Positions 23,366-32,495 of a stretch of 32,905 nucleotides of DNA are shown here, one piece after another. Position 1 is the stretch's first letter, and every line of letters begins with the position of its first letter. A program made the translations under genes and the position numbers. The notes beneath the pieces were generated by a model. The model was not told the DNA's origin, did no database searches, and was given only the letters and a program-made list of their open reading frames with translations. The DNA is from Nitrospirota bacterium (lineage in GTDB: Bacteria; Nitrospirota; Thermodesulfovibrionia; Thermodesulfovibrionales; UBA6898): positions 1 to 32,905 of the forward strand of contig VEOY01000087.1 of assembly GCA_012026685.1 (NCBI GenBank), given 5' to 3'.

Positions 23366-24400
23366 ATGAGACGAACATGGGGGATAATGGTTATAAGCCT
23401 TCTGGTGCTTATTTTTCCGGTCAGCGGTTATGCGGCAGGTCTTTGCTGCCAGGTATCGAGCGGTTCCCAGGAGAGCCTTCTTGACACGGCTCTGCCGGAG
23501 GCGGGAAGATATTCCCTGCAATTTTCCTACAGCTTTACCATGATGGACGATCTGAAGGAAGGGAGGAGCCGCAGGAGCCTTCAGGAGGTCATGAATGAAG
23601 GGAAGTATATGAAGCTCCCTGTTGACATGCACATGATAAAATATACAGTTACCGGGTCATACGATATCAACAACAACGCCACGGTGCTGGTATCCATCCC
23701 CTATATCCGCAATACCATGGACATGAAGATGGGGATGGCGGGGATGGGCATGGGTATGGGGGTCACGTGGAGGGACCAGGAAATGACCCCGGTCCAGGGT
23801 TTGGGGGACGTTACCGTTATGGGACTGTACCACTTCTACCCGAGGGGCGGAAGCGTCAGGTCCGATATCCTGACGTTCGGTATTGGCGTAAAGACCCCGA
23901 CAGGGTCTGCAACCGAAAAGAGTTCCAGCGGCAAATTCATCCATGCCCACATGCAGCCGGGCACCGGTTCATGGGACCCGCTGTTTTCCGCAATGTATAC
24001 GAAGGACCTGTCACCTTTCCTCCTTCAGGCAGATCTCACCTATCAGCTGACCACGAGAAACCGCGACGGCTACGAATTTGGCGATTCATTCACCGCAACT
24101 GTCGCGGGCAGGTATGCACTGACATCCTATTTCAACCTTACGGCGGCCCTGACGTATCTTCATGTCAACAAGGCCAAGGACCGTGATGACAAGTATACCG
24201 ATCTGACAAGCCTCATGGACGATCCCGAGAACACCGGCGGCGAAAGCATCTGGATCTCTCCCGGGATAAAGGTGAGACCGTTGAAGAGCATTCCTGCCGC
24301 AATTGATCTGAAAGCCCAGTTCCCGGTCTGGGAACGCGTCAACGGCATCCAGCTGGTGTCGAGTTACCGGATACTCGCGGGAATCACCTTTAACTTCTGA
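23366..24400 (+). CDS. Outer-membrane beta-barrel protein (transporter-like, PF13557-type)
   Basis: 344 residues with a signal peptide ending near GYAAG (about residue 25). The rest alternates polar and hydrophobic residues in strands, and the final residues ITFNF end in Phe, the usual outer-membrane barrel signal. Motifs such as LGDVTVMGLYHFYP, FGIGVKTPTGS and WDPLFSAMYTKDL resemble the 'putative MetA-pathway / transporter' barrel family. A methionine-rich stretch around residues 113-130 (MDMKMGMAGMGMGMG) is unusual and could bind soft metals such as copper. Good AAAGGA ribosome site. Substrate unknown. Confidence 0.75.
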   Translation: MRRTWGIMVISLLVLIFPVSGYAAGLCCQVSSGSQESLLDTALPEAGRYSLQFSYSFTMMDDLKEGRSRRSLQEVMNEGKYMKLPVDMHMIKYTVTGSYDINNNATVLVSIPYIRNTMDMKMGMAGMGMGMGVTWRDQEMTPVQGLGDVTVMGLYHFYPRGGSVRSDILTFGIGVKTPTGSATEKSSSGKFIHAHMQPGTGSWDPLFSAMYTKDLSPFLLQADLTYQLTTRNRDGYEFGDSFTATVAGRYALTSYFNLTAALTYLHVNKAKDRDDKYTDLTSLMDDPENTGGESIWISPGIKVRPLKSIPAAIDLKAQFPVWERVNGIQLVSSYRILAGITFNF

Positions 24401-24425
24401 TGCGGGATGAAGCATACTATAAAAA

Positions 24426-24926
24426 GTGAGTATAAATACTAACTCTCTGTCACAGGCATGCTTTTCAAAGCGTCTTCCGGCGCATGATCCCGGATCGTGC
24501 GCCGGTTTTCTGCTCCTCATATTTTTCCTTTGTATTTCCGCGTGTGCCCGCCAGCCGGTCTATCCCGGACCTCTTCGGTCAGGGTCTGATGTATATGTGG
24601 ACATCAGCGGTCTTCAGGAACGCGTGCCGCAGTTCTATACCTACCGCCATAATGACAGGAATATCAATTTTTTCGTGATAAAGATCGACGGGAAGATCGT
24701 ATCTTTCCTTGACGCGTGCAGAAAATGCCATCCCAAGAAGCGCGGGTTCAGGTTTGATCAGGACTCCTTTATCTGCAGGGCATGCGACGAACGTTATCCG
24801 ATATCCGAGATAGAAAAAGGTTTCGGAAGCTGTTATCCCATTCACCTGCAGGGAAGGACAGAGGGCGGGAAATATTATATCTCCGTTCCGGTGCTTGAAA
24901 AGGCCGCGATGAAATATTTCGGCTGA
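24426..24926 (+). CDS. DUF2318-like cysteine-rich lipoprotein
   Basis: 166 residues from a GTG at 24426; the start is uncertain because a hydrophobic segment (FLLLIFFLCISAC) begins only near residue 28. LCISAC looks like a lipobox, giving a lipidated Cys near residue 40. The mature part has VSFLDACRKCHPKKRGFRF and FICRACDERYPISEIEKG, two CxxC pairs in the pattern of DUF2318, a family linked to iron/copper uptake systems and predicted to bind metal or Fe-S. It is 25 bases after the barrel gene, so the two may be cotranscribed. Confidence 0.72.
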   Translation: MSINTNSLSQACFSKRLPAHDPGSCAGFLLLIFFLCISACARQPVYPGPLRSGSDVYVDISGLQERVPQFYTYRHNDRNINFFVIKIDGKIVSFLDACRKCHPKKRGFRFDQDSFICRACDERYPISEIEKGFGSCYPIHLQGRTEGGKYYISVPVLEKAAMKYFG

Positions 24927-25009
24927 GACGACAGGGCATCCTCTTCATTATCCTGAGCAGACATCTGTTTTCGCGGCAGTACACATGAGAATACCGTCGC
25001 CGTATCGGT

Positions 25010-25636
25010 TTATGGCTGGTAGGCGGACTTGTCCCCGATGTCGTAATGGAGCGGCATAAAGGCCTTTCTGAACATGAAGAATGCATGCAGAAGAGCGATG
25101 AAGGCGAGACCATACGCAGCCTGTCTCTTATCGATCAGCCCCATGCCATAGACGAAAAGATATGCAGGCATGATCAGGGCAAGCAGATAGCCTTCCGGAA
25201 GCCTGAAACAGAAAGCTTCTTTGGCCGAGATAAAGCCCAGGCAGCACGACATCGGTATGAGCAGCAGTGCGCCGACAGGCAGTGCGCTGAACAGCGCGGA
25301 TGCAGGATTCCCCCTGCCCATGAGGAACAGGAGTATCAGGCAGACGACCGCGCCATAATATATCCTTTTGAGCACCCGGTGGAATTTGCCGATATACAGG
25401 TGAATGAAAAAAACGCTCAGCCCCGTGCTGAAATAAAGTGAAAGGATCAGGACATTTGCGGCCAGTCCGGACAGGGCCGACCCGACACCGGGCACGTCCG
25501 ATGCCCTTATGGTCAGGACTGCCAGGACCGCTCCCGCTGCCAGGAAGATGGTCGAGAGAACGATCCCGGTACGGTACAGGAGCACCGTGATCCTGTCCTC
25601 TTTGGTTAGCGGCTGAAAAACGGCTGTGTCACCCAT
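25010..25636 (-). CDS. Predicted integral membrane protein (DUF2301-like)
   Basis: 208 residues, mostly hydrophobic, with about six to seven membrane segments (first near residues 23-45) and no signal peptide. A motif [20 protein letters not shown] resembles DUF2301, an uncharacterised integral membrane family. It is divergent from panB, whose gene begins 118 bases away. No function can be assigned. Family match is from memory of the motif and needs a profile search (PF10063). Confidence 0.6.
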   Translation of the reverse strand: MGDTAVFQPLTKEDRITVLLYRTGIVLSTIFLAAGAVLAVLTIRASDVPGVGSALSGLAANVLILSLYFSTGLSVFFIHLYIGKFHRVLKRIYYGAVVCLILLFLMGRGNPASALFSALPVGALLLIPMSCCLGFISAKEAFCFRLPEGYLLALIMPAYLFVYGMGLIDKRQAAYGLAFIALLHAFFMFRKAFMPLHYDIGDKSAYQP

Positions 25637-25754
25637 GGATAAGTATACAAACTATCCGGATGAAGAGCAACGTCACCGGGCCCCGGACAGGTCTTGTAAG
25701 CATGCGAACGGAAGGGCTATTATAGTTCACTCTGGTTCGGCAAAGGAGCACGCC

Positions 25755-26555
25755 ATGGCAAAGATAACGATTCAGGACATTCTGAAGAAGAAGGCGGAGG
25801 GAAGGAAGATCGCCATGCTCACGGCATACGACTATCCGTCCGCGCAGATAGCCGACGAAGCGGGCATCGATGCGATCCTGGTAGGCGATTCACTCGGTGT
25901 TGTCGTGCAGGGACTGGAAAACACCCTTCCGGTCACCATGGACGAGATGATCTACCATACGAAGATGGTGGCGCGCGCCGTAAAGAACGCCATGATCATC
26001 GGTGACATGCCGTTCATGTCCTATCAGGCAAGCATGGAAGACGCAGTGAGGAACGCCGGCAGATTCCTGAAGGAAGGCGGCGCCACAGCGATCAAGATAG
26101 AAGGCGGCGCGGAAGTCGCGGACAAGATCAGGGCAATGATAAGGTCTGACATCCCGGTTATGGCCCATATCGGGCTGACCCCCCAGTCGATCCACAGGAT
26201 GGGGGGCTATAAGGTGCAGGGCAAGACGAGATCAGCAGCACGGAGACTGATCGAAGAAGCAAAGGTTGCTGAGGATGCCGGTGCTTTTTCCCTGGTGTTG
26301 GAAGGCATTCCGATGGCCCTTGCACGGGAGATAACAAAAACCCTTTCCATTCCGACCATCGGCATCGGCGCGGGGCCGCATTGTGACGGTCAGGTGCTCG
26401 TCTTCCACGATCTGCTGGGGCTTTTTGACCGGTTCGTGCCGAAGTTTGTCAAACGCTACGCTCACATGAAGCAGGATGCGGTCCGGGCTGTGGAAAAATA
26501 CCGGGAAGAGGTGGAAAAGGGGATATTCCCCGCCGAGGAGCAGAGCTTCAAATAA
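25755..26555 (+). CDS. panB: 3-methyl-2-oxobutanoate hydroxymethyltransferase
   Basis: 266 residues from the ATG at 25755, chosen because AAAGGAG lies 6 bases upstream; the open frame runs back to 25626 but overlaps the divergent gene. Motifs of PanB are clear: [60 protein letters not shown] and [15 protein letters not shown]. It transfers a hydroxymethyl group from methylene-THF to alpha-ketoisovalerate, the first committed step to pantothenate and CoA, so it also uses the folate C1 pool of this region. No panC or panD follows. Confidence 0.96.
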   Translation: MAKITIQDILKKKAEGRKIAMLTAYDYPSAQIADEAGIDAILVGDSLGVVVQGLENTLPVTMDEMIYHTKMVARAVKNAMIIGDMPFMSYQASMEDAVRNAGRFLKEGGATAIKIEGGAEVADKIRAMIRSDIPVMAHIGLTPQSIHRMGGYKVQGKTRSAARRLIEEAKVAEDAGAFSLVLEGIPMALAREITKTLSIPTIGIGAGPHCDGQVLVFHDLLGLFDRFVPKFVKRYAHMKQDAVRAVEKYREEVEKGIFPAEEQSFK

Positions 26556-26557
26556 TC

Positions 26558-26586
26558 TTGTATTGACCACGACATATTGGTATAAT
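26558..26586 (+). promoter_or_regulatory. Candidate sigma70 promoter for the sensor kinase operon
   Basis: TTGTAT (26558-26563) and TATAAT (26581-26586) with 17-base spacing, just after panB. Perfect -10, moderate -35. It would give a leader of about 35 bases. Confidence 0.6.
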
Positions 26587-26627
26587 GCCGTGAAATCCTG
26601 GGGGAGGGGATAAGGTGTTAACCGTTT

Positions 26628-28127
26628 ATGATCGCAAAGAGCCTTGACAGAAAGATACTTATCGCTCTTTCCCTCAGTGTAGCGCTCATCACTGCTGTTA
26701 TTATCTTCTTTACGAACCACCGCCTCTCCAAACAGATCCTTGAAGAGTTCACCTATGACAGCAAGGTGACCATGTCGGTCATTGCCGCCGGCCTCGAGCA
26801 GACCATGGCGAGTGGAAAGAGCAGCGATATAGAGAACCAGTTGCTTAATATCAAAGCAGAGAACAGGGACTTCGAGCTTTTCATCTGTGATGTGCGCCAG
26901 AGGATCGTCTTCTCAACGGATGCAAAGAGCCTGCAGCAGCAGCTTGACCACGAGATAGGCAACAAGGCATTGCTGAGATCGCTTGCTGCGGACATAACAA
27001 AAGGGAAAACGTCGGATGCTGTTTTTGAGGAGATGCGCGGCGGGAAACCGTTTCTCATGCACTCGCATCTTGTGCTGAATCAGCCGAAGTGCCACCGGTG
27101 CCACGACCCGGGGCAAAAGGTGATCGGAGCTGTTGTGCTCAGAAAGCCGATGGACCAGAATTATGCGGCGATATCCGAGATCACCAGGAGCAACATCCTT
27201 ATCAGCGGCATCGGCGTTATCGCGGTCATTCTGATCTCTCACCTTCTGATAACCCATCTTGTCAGCCGGCCGGTGCGGGAGCTATCCCGCAGCATCGAGA
27301 GCCTGCCCGGCAGGATGTCAGACGGCACGTTTGCCGCTTACGGAGAGATCGAGCGTGAGGATGAGATCGGCGCTCTCCAGAAGGCGTTCCACGATATGGG
27401 GATCGAGCTTTACGAAAAGAACCATGCGCTTCAGAAAAGCTATGCGGATATTGCAAACGCGAACAGGGAACTCGAGTCCTTTGCCTATTCCGTATCACAT
27501 GATCTGCGGGCCCCTCTGCGCAACATAGACGGGTTCTCGAAGATCCTCATGGACGAATACGCGGAGACGCTTCCTGAGCGGGCGAAGCATTACCTGAACA
27601 GGGTAAGGAACGGAACGCGCAGGATGTCCACACTAATCGATGACATACTTGCGTTCTCGAAGATCGGCAGGGCTGACCTGAACTTCCGAAAGATATCCGC
27701 GCGGGAGATCGTAAAAAGTGTCCTTGAGCAATATGCCATGGAGATCGAAACCAGGGGCGTCGAGGTCGTGCTGAACGATCTCCCGGAGATCAATTGTGAC
27801 ACGGTGCTCATGCAGAGCCTGTTTTCCAATCTTATTTCGAATGCATTAAAATACAGCAGGAATACGGCGCATCCGAGGATAGAGATCGGCTATAACAAGG
27901 TCAGGAACGCTATTTTCATCAGGGACAACGGGGTAGGGTTCGACATGCAGTACCATGACAAGATATTTCAGATCTTTCAGCGTCTGCACCTGCCGGAAGA
28001 ATATGAGGGCACCGGCATCGGACTTGCCATTGTAAAGCGGATAGCCGCGCGCCACCACGGAAAGGTCTGGGCTGAGTCGGACCCCGGCAAGGGCTCTACG
28101 TTCCTGATCGATGTGCCAACGTTTTAG
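26628..28127 (+). CDS. Membrane sensor histidine kinase with periplasmic c-type heme motif
   Basis: 499 residues. A membrane helix (about 10-29) and a second one (about 187-210) enclose a periplasmic sensor of about 155 residues that contains a c-type heme site, CHRCH (residues 155-159). A HAMP domain (about 211-265) and a short coiled coil follow, then a phytochrome-type HisKA domain with the phospho-accepting His near residue 291 (SYSVSHDLRAPLRN), and a HATPase with N box (NLISNALKY), G1 (DNGVGF) and G2 (GTGIGLAIVKR). It is likely to sense redox state or a gas through heme. The two downstream genes are response regulators, so this is a signalling operon. No defined ribosome site. Confidence 0.9.
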   Translation: MIAKSLDRKILIALSLSVALITAVIIFFTNHRLSKQILEEFTYDSKVTMSVIAAGLEQTMASGKSSDIENQLLNIKAENRDFELFICDVRQRIVFSTDAKSLQQQLDHEIGNKALLRSLAADITKGKTSDAVFEEMRGGKPFLMHSHLVLNQPKCHRCHDPGQKVIGAVVLRKPMDQNYAAISEITRSNILISGIGVIAVILISHLLITHLVSRPVRELSRSIESLPGRMSDGTFAAYGEIEREDEIGALQKAFHDMGIELYEKNHALQKSYADIANANRELESFAYSVSHDLRAPLRNIDGFSKILMDEYAETLPERAKHYLNRVRNGTRRMSTLIDDILAFSKIGRADLNFRKISAREIVKSVLEQYAMEIETRGVEVVLNDLPEINCDTVLMQSLFSNLISNALKYSRNTAHPRIEIGYNKVRNAIFIRDNGVGFDMQYHDKIFQIFQRLHLPEEYEGTGIGLAIVKRIAARHHGKVWAESDPGKGSTFLIDVPTF

Positions 28128-28136
28128 GAGGATATC

Positions 28137-28577
28137 ATGTTTAATAAGACCATCAATATCTTGCTTGTAGAAGACAATCCCGATGATGTGGAGCTCACGC
28201 TCCTTGCCCTTGAAAAGAACAATATCGCCAATCCGGTAACGGTTGTGCGAGACGGCCAGGAGGCGCTTGACTACCTCTTCCGAAGGGGAAAGTTTGCCGA
28301 ATACGACCATCCGTTGCCGAATCTCATACTCCTCGACCTTAAACTCCCGAAGGTGGACGGGATCGAGGTGCTCCAGAAGATCAAGGCTGACAGGAAGCTG
28401 AAGCTTATCCCTGTGGTCGTGCTCACATCGTCAAAGGAAGAAAGCGATGTGCTCAAGAGTTATGATATCGGCGTGAACAGCTACATACGGAAACCGGTCG
28501 ATTTTGACCAGTTTGTGGACACCGTGAAGCAGATCGGGTTTTACTGGCTGCTGGTCAATGAGCAGGCGCCGCGCTGA
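28137..28577 (+). CDS. Single-domain response regulator (Rcp1-like)
   Basis: 146 residues, only a REC domain. The acidic pair is in [16 protein letters not shown], the phospho-acceptor Asp in [13 protein letters not shown], the Thr/Ser in VVLTSSKEE and the conserved Lys in SYIRKPVDF. The N-P-D-D-V form is typical of Rcp1-like regulators that act with phytochrome-type kinases, matching the upstream enzyme. It has no output domain and so must pass phosphate on, perhaps to the adjacent hybrid protein. Nine bases after the kinase, and overlapping the next gene by one base. Confidence 0.93.
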   Translation: MFNKTINILLVEDNPDDVELTLLALEKNNIANPVTVVRDGQEALDYLFRRGKFAEYDHPLPNLILLDLKLPKVDGIEVLQKIKADRKLKLIPVVVLTSSKEESDVLKSYDIGVNSYIRKPVDFDQFVDTVKQIGFYWLLVNEQAPR

Positions 28578-30178
28578 TGGAAGATAAGAACTCTCCGGAT
28601 CGACGCCTCAGGGTATTTCTACTGGAAGACAACCCTGACGATGTCGAACTTGAGATCTACGAGATCCGCCGGGCCTACCCGACGGCTGAATATGATGTCG
28701 CGCGGAACAGGAAGGAGTTTTCCGAGAAACTGCCCTCATTTTCACCCAATATTATCCTTGCCGATTATGCCCTGCCGGACATTACCGGCATCGAAGCTAT
28801 CAGTATCGCAAAGGACATGGGCATCGATGCCCCTGTCATCCTCCTCACCGGCGAAGGCAATGAGACCATAGCGGTCGACAGCCTCAGGCGCGGTGCGATC
28901 GATTATATCCTCAAGAAGAACATTGCCGGGCTTTCTGCCCGCCTGAACCGGGCCCTGGAGATCTGGGAGGACCGCAGGGCCAAAAAGAGGGCGGAGGCAG
29001 AGGAGACGAGGCTCCAGCAGCTGCTTTTCGAGAACCGGAAGATGGAGGCCATCGGGAGGCTTGCGGGGGGCATTTCCCATGATTTCAACAATATTCTTAC
29101 CGGGGTGATGGGTTATGCCGAGATATGTCTTTCTGACGATCCGCAGGACCCCGACACCCGGCGCCGGCTGGAATCCATTATTTCCCTCTCCCAACGGGGT
29201 GCGGACCTGGTCAAGCAATTGCTTGTCTTCAGCAAACAGATGGCCATGAACCTCACTGCTGTCGATCTGAATGATTTCATTACCGACACCGTGCATTTCA
29301 TTAAGCGGATCGTCGAGGAGACCGTCGAGATACGACTTGATCTTTATAACGGCGCTCTGCCTGTCATGTGCGACCCCAATCAGCTCACGCAGGCACTGAT
29401 GAACCTTATGCTGAATGCACGGGATGCCATGTCAGGCAGGGGTGTCATAATGATCAGGACCAGCAAGACTCGTTCGACCGAGGCCGGTTTCTCCGAAGGT
29501 CAGGCGGGTCCGCAGCAACAGTGGTGCGCCTGCATCTCGGTTTCCGATACCGGCTCAGGGATAGATAAAGACAACATACAGCGGATCTTCGACCCTTTTT
29601 TCACTACCAAAGAAATCGGCAAAGGCACCGGTCTCGGCCTGACGATCGTCTATTCCATAGTGAGAGCGCATAACGGGACCCTGATTGTGTCGAGCAGCAA
29701 AGGTGAAGGTACGACGTTCAGGATCTATCTGCCTCTTTCCGGGGAGAAACCGGAGCCGGACGAAGCCCCATTCTACGAGAAGATCCCTGCAAGAGAAAGC
29801 GGAAAGATAAGCGGGTCGGAGACAATTCTCATCGTCGAGGACGAAGATGTGCTGAGGGAGATGATCGCGTCTTTCATGCGGTCACTCGGGTACACGGTCG
29901 TTACGGCTCATAACGGTGATGAGGCCATGTCCCTTTACCGTTCGGACCCAGCGAAATTTCATGCCGTTCTCTCGGACATGCTCATGCCGAACAAGGGGGG
30001 GATAGAACTTTTTCAGGAGATCAGGGATATCAACCCGGATGCGCGGTTCATATTAGTGACCGGATACAGCCTCTCGGAGGTCGATGAAGCGGTCCTTGGC
30101 CAGATGACGGCAATTCTTAAGAAACCGTATACACCCAAACAGGTGGTCAAACTTCTGCGGGACATCTTCGACGCCTAA
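28577..30178 (+). CDS. REC-histidine kinase-REC hybrid protein
   Basis: 533 residues, soluble. An N-terminal REC domain (about 10-130) has [13 protein letters not shown] and the Asp in [10 protein letters not shown] helical linker leads to a HisKA domain with [14 protein letters not shown] (about residue 160), a HATPase with N box [19 protein letters not shown] and [13 protein letters not shown], and a C-terminal REC domain (about 415-530) with [10 protein letters not shown], the Asp in [13 protein letters not shown] and the Lys in ILKKPYTP. It may accept phosphate from the Rcp1-like protein and has no DNA-binding output. Its stop overlaps the convergent CorC-family gene by 4 bases. Confidence 0.93.
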   Translation: MEDKNSPDRRLRVFLLEDNPDDVELEIYEIRRAYPTAEYDVARNRKEFSEKLPSFSPNIILADYALPDITGIEAISIAKDMGIDAPVILLTGEGNETIAVDSLRRGAIDYILKKNIAGLSARLNRALEIWEDRRAKKRAEAEETRLQQLLFENRKMEAIGRLAGGISHDFNNILTGVMGYAEICLSDDPQDPDTRRRLESIISLSQRGADLVKQLLVFSKQMAMNLTAVDLNDFITDTVHFIKRIVEETVEIRLDLYNGALPVMCDPNQLTQALMNLMLNARDAMSGRGVIMIRTSKTRSTEAGFSEGQAGPQQQWCACISVSDTGSGIDKDNIQRIFDPFFTTKEIGKGTGLGLTIVYSIVRAHNGTLIVSSSKGEGTTFRIYLPLSGEKPEPDEAPFYEKIPARESGKISGSETILIVEDEDVLREMIASFMRSLGYTVVTAHNGDEAMSLYRSDPAKFHAVLSDMLMPNKGGIELFQEIRDINPDARFILVTGYSLSEVDEAVLGQMTAILKKPYTPKQVVKLLRDIFDA

Positions 30179-31500
30179 GACCCGGACGCGGAGACCTCTT
30201 CTTCAGGGGGAGGCGCCGGCATCTGTTCCGCCTTTATCTTAATGATGCGCCTGCCCTTCATATTGACGATGGTGAAATTCGTTGAATCTGTGCTGAAGCT
30301 GTCTCCGACGGTGGGGATCCGCTGCAGATTCGAGATAAGGAACCCGCCGATCGTGTCATACTCATTTGACTCCGGGATATCGAAACCGTAGTCCTCGTTA
30401 AGATCACGAATAGCGAGAGACGCTTCGATCAGCAGCGCTCCGTCCTTGAGCTCCTGCACGGGGGTTTCCGTATCATACTCATCCTGGATCTCTCCGACGA
30501 TCTCCTCGATGAGGTCCTCGATGGTAACCAGTCCCGATACAGCCCCGTACTCGTCCACAACCATTGCCATGTGCTGGCGCTTTCTCTGCATCTCCTTCAT
30601 GAGCGCGCTGATCTTCATGGTCTCGGGGACGAATAGGGCGGTGTGCAGGATCCTGGCAAGGGAAATGGGCCTTCCATTTGCCATCTCATTGAACACGTCC
30701 TTGTTGAAAAGGACGCCCTTGATGTCTGAAATATCCTTTTCATAGACCGGATAGCGGGAAAAGTTCTCGGTCGAGATCTTCCTGATGATGTTTTCGGGGG
30801 ATTCATTGATGCTGAACGCCACCATCTTCGCAGCCGGCACCATCACGCCTTTCACCGAAATGTCGGTAAAATTGAAGACACTGTGGATCAGTTCATGTTC
30901 CGTGGTTTCAAATATTCCCCGGTCGGTCCCTTCCTCGATCAGGAGTTTTATTTCCTCCTCCGTAATGAATGACCGCTGGGAAAAAGCCTTGCCCCCGAAC
31001 GGCTTCAGGAAAATGTTGCTGCTTGCCGTGAGGATATTCACAAAGAACGACGATATCCGTGATATGAACGCTATGGGCCGGGCCACAACAAGGCCGACTT
31101 TTTCGGGGTTTCTCAGCGCGATCGATTTTGGCACAAGTTCACCAAGGATCAGGGTGAGGTACGATATGACGATCACGACTATGCCGATGGAGATAGCGCC
31201 GGCGGCATGCGAGATAAAGGGGACGGGGATGCCCGCAATGAACGGTTCGATGGTGGTAACCGACGCCGCGCCTCCTATCGCCGATGCCAGGGCACCGGCA
31301 ACCGTGACCCCGACCTGGACCGTGGCAAGGAACCGGTCAGGCTCGGACTGGAGCTTCAGCAGTTTCTTCGCGTTTTGATTCCCTTTATCTGCCTGTCTTT
31401 TTATGTAGGATTTCCGCGAGGTTACAACAGCAATTTCCGAGGCAGCAAAGAAACCGTTCAGGAGCAGAAAAATGAAGATGAATAATAGTTCGGGTACCAT
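30175..31500 (-). CDS. CorC/HlyC-family membrane protein (DUF21-CBS-CorC)
   Basis: 441 residues. A DUF21/CNNM membrane domain (about 1-190, starting LLFIFIFLLLNGFFAASE) is followed by two CBS domains (about 205-325, including MVVDEYGAVSGLVTIEDLIEEIVGEI) and a CorC_HlyC FAD-like C-terminal domain (about 345-425). The family (YfjD/PaeA, CorB, TerC-neighbours) transports Mg2+ or polyamines or exports cations; the hemolysin name is historical. ATG at 31500 with no strong ribosome site visible. The gene is divergent from thyX. Confidence 0.9.
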   Translation of the reverse strand: MVPELLFIFIFLLLNGFFAASEIAVVTSRKSYIKRQADKGNQNAKKLLKLQSEPDRFLATVQVGVTVAGALASAIGGAASVTTIEPFIAGIPVPFISHAAGAISIGIVVIVISYLTLILGELVPKSIALRNPEKVGLVVARPIAFISRISSFFVNILTASSNIFLKPFGGKAFSQRSFITEEEIKLLIEEGTDRGIFETTEHELIHSVFNFTDISVKGVMVPAAKMVAFSINESPENIIRKISTENFSRYPVYEKDISDIKGVLFNKDVFNEMANGRPISLARILHTALFVPETMKISALMKEMQRKRQHMAMVVDEYGAVSGLVTIEDLIEEIVGEIQDEYDTETPVQELKDGALLIEASLAIRDLNEDYGFDIPESNEYDTIGGFLISNLQRIPTVGDSFSTDSTNFTIVNMKGRRIIKIKAEQMPAPPPEEEVSASGS

Positions 31501-31598
31501 TCGTTAGCTGAGACTATTATACCCTATTGGGGCGCAAAACAGCGAAAAACAGTACATACCCGTAGCTCATGCCCATATTATACCGCATCATCCCCAAA

Positions 31599-31627
31599 TT
31601 GACTAAACACGGGAAGATATCTAATAT
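31599..31627 (+). promoter_or_regulatory. Sigma70 promoter for thyX
   Basis: TTGACT (31599-31604) and TAATAT (31622-31627) with 17-base spacing, followed by AAGGAG and a GTG start at 31656. The promoter lies inside the longest open frame, which excludes the upstream ATG at 31569. Confidence 0.7.
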
Positions 31628-31655
31628 AGGAATACTACCCTGCAAGGAGAAGATC

Positions 31656-32384
31656 GTGGAGACAAAACTGAATGTGGTCCTGCTTGCCCATACGCCGAAC
31701 CCCGAGGCGACCATCGCCATGGCTGCCAAGCTCTGCTACAGCCCTTCGGATATAGGCTCACTGAAGAACAAGATCGCCGCCAGGGACCAGAAAGGATTTG
31801 TGGAAAAGCTCATGAAGATGGGCCATATGAGCCCCATAGAGCATGCTTCGTTCACGTTCGCGGTCGAAGGGATCTCCCGGGCGTGTTCCCACCAGTTGGT
31901 ACGGCATCGTCTTGCAAGCTATTCCCAGCAGTCCCAGCGGTATGTCAGCGAAGAAGGCGGGTTCGATTATGTCATCCCCGAAACGATCAAGGGGAATGCG
32001 GAGCTCGAAAAATATTTCATCGATTTCATGGAAAAGGCCCAGAAGGCATATAACCATATCGTTGGGAAGCTGAACAAGAAGGGTATAACGGGAGAGGCCG
32101 CCAACCAGGACGCACGCTTTGTCCTCCCCAACGCGGCCGAGACCAAGATCATGATAACCATGAATGCGCGGGAGCTTCTGCACTTTTTCCGGCAGCGGTG
32201 CTGCAACAGGGCCCAGTGGGAGATCCGAGCCATGGCCATAGAGATGCTGAAACGGGTAAAGGACATCTCTCCGACCGTGTTTGCCGGGAGCGGGCCCGGT
32301 TGTGTTTCGGGGCCATGCCCTGAGGGTGAATATTCATGCGGCAAGGCTGTTGAGGTGAGGGAAAAGTTCAAGAAATTCCGATAG
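31656..32384 (+). CDS. thyX: Flavin-dependent thymidylate synthase
   Basis: 242 residues from the GTG at 31656, chosen because AAGGAG (31644-31649) lies just upstream and a promoter is at 31599-31627. The ThyX signature RHRLASYSQQSQRY is present (RHRxxSxxxxSxR), with HMSPIEHASFTFAVEG before it and FRQRCCNRAQWEIRAMA after. A C-terminal cysteine cluster (GPGCVSGPCPEGEYSCGK) is seen, a feature of some anaerobic ThyX proteins. It makes dTMP from dUMP with methylene-THF and FAD and returns THF rather than DHF, which fits an anaerobe with heavy use of folate. Confidence 0.96.
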   Translation: METKLNVVLLAHTPNPEATIAMAAKLCYSPSDIGSLKNKIAARDQKGFVEKLMKMGHMSPIEHASFTFAVEGISRACSHQLVRHRLASYSQQSQRYVSEEGGFDYVIPETIKGNAELEKYFIDFMEKAQKAYNHIVGKLNKKGITGEAANQDARFVLPNAAETKIMITMNARELLHFFRQRCCNRAQWEIRAMAIEMLKRVKDISPTVFAGSGPGCVSGPCPEGEYSCGKAVEVREKFKKFR

Positions 32385-32495
32385 CGATCACAGCCGCTGT
32401 TCGCGTGCTGACGAGAACCTTCGACCGTCCTAAATGCATTCCGTAACTATGGCCGCGGCTGAAGAAACAGTAAGAAAACGTATAAGGAGCTTGAT

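Noticed and set aside
26563-26586. TTGACC paired with TATAAT as the kinase promoter
   Set aside because: Spacing is only 12 bases; TTGTAT at 26558-26563 with 17-base spacing is the better -35.
31569-31655. 30-codon N-terminal extension of thyX from the ATG at 31569
   Set aside because: It would start upstream of the strong promoter at 31599-31627 and has no ribosome site; GTG 31656 has AAGGAG and fits the ThyX N-terminus.
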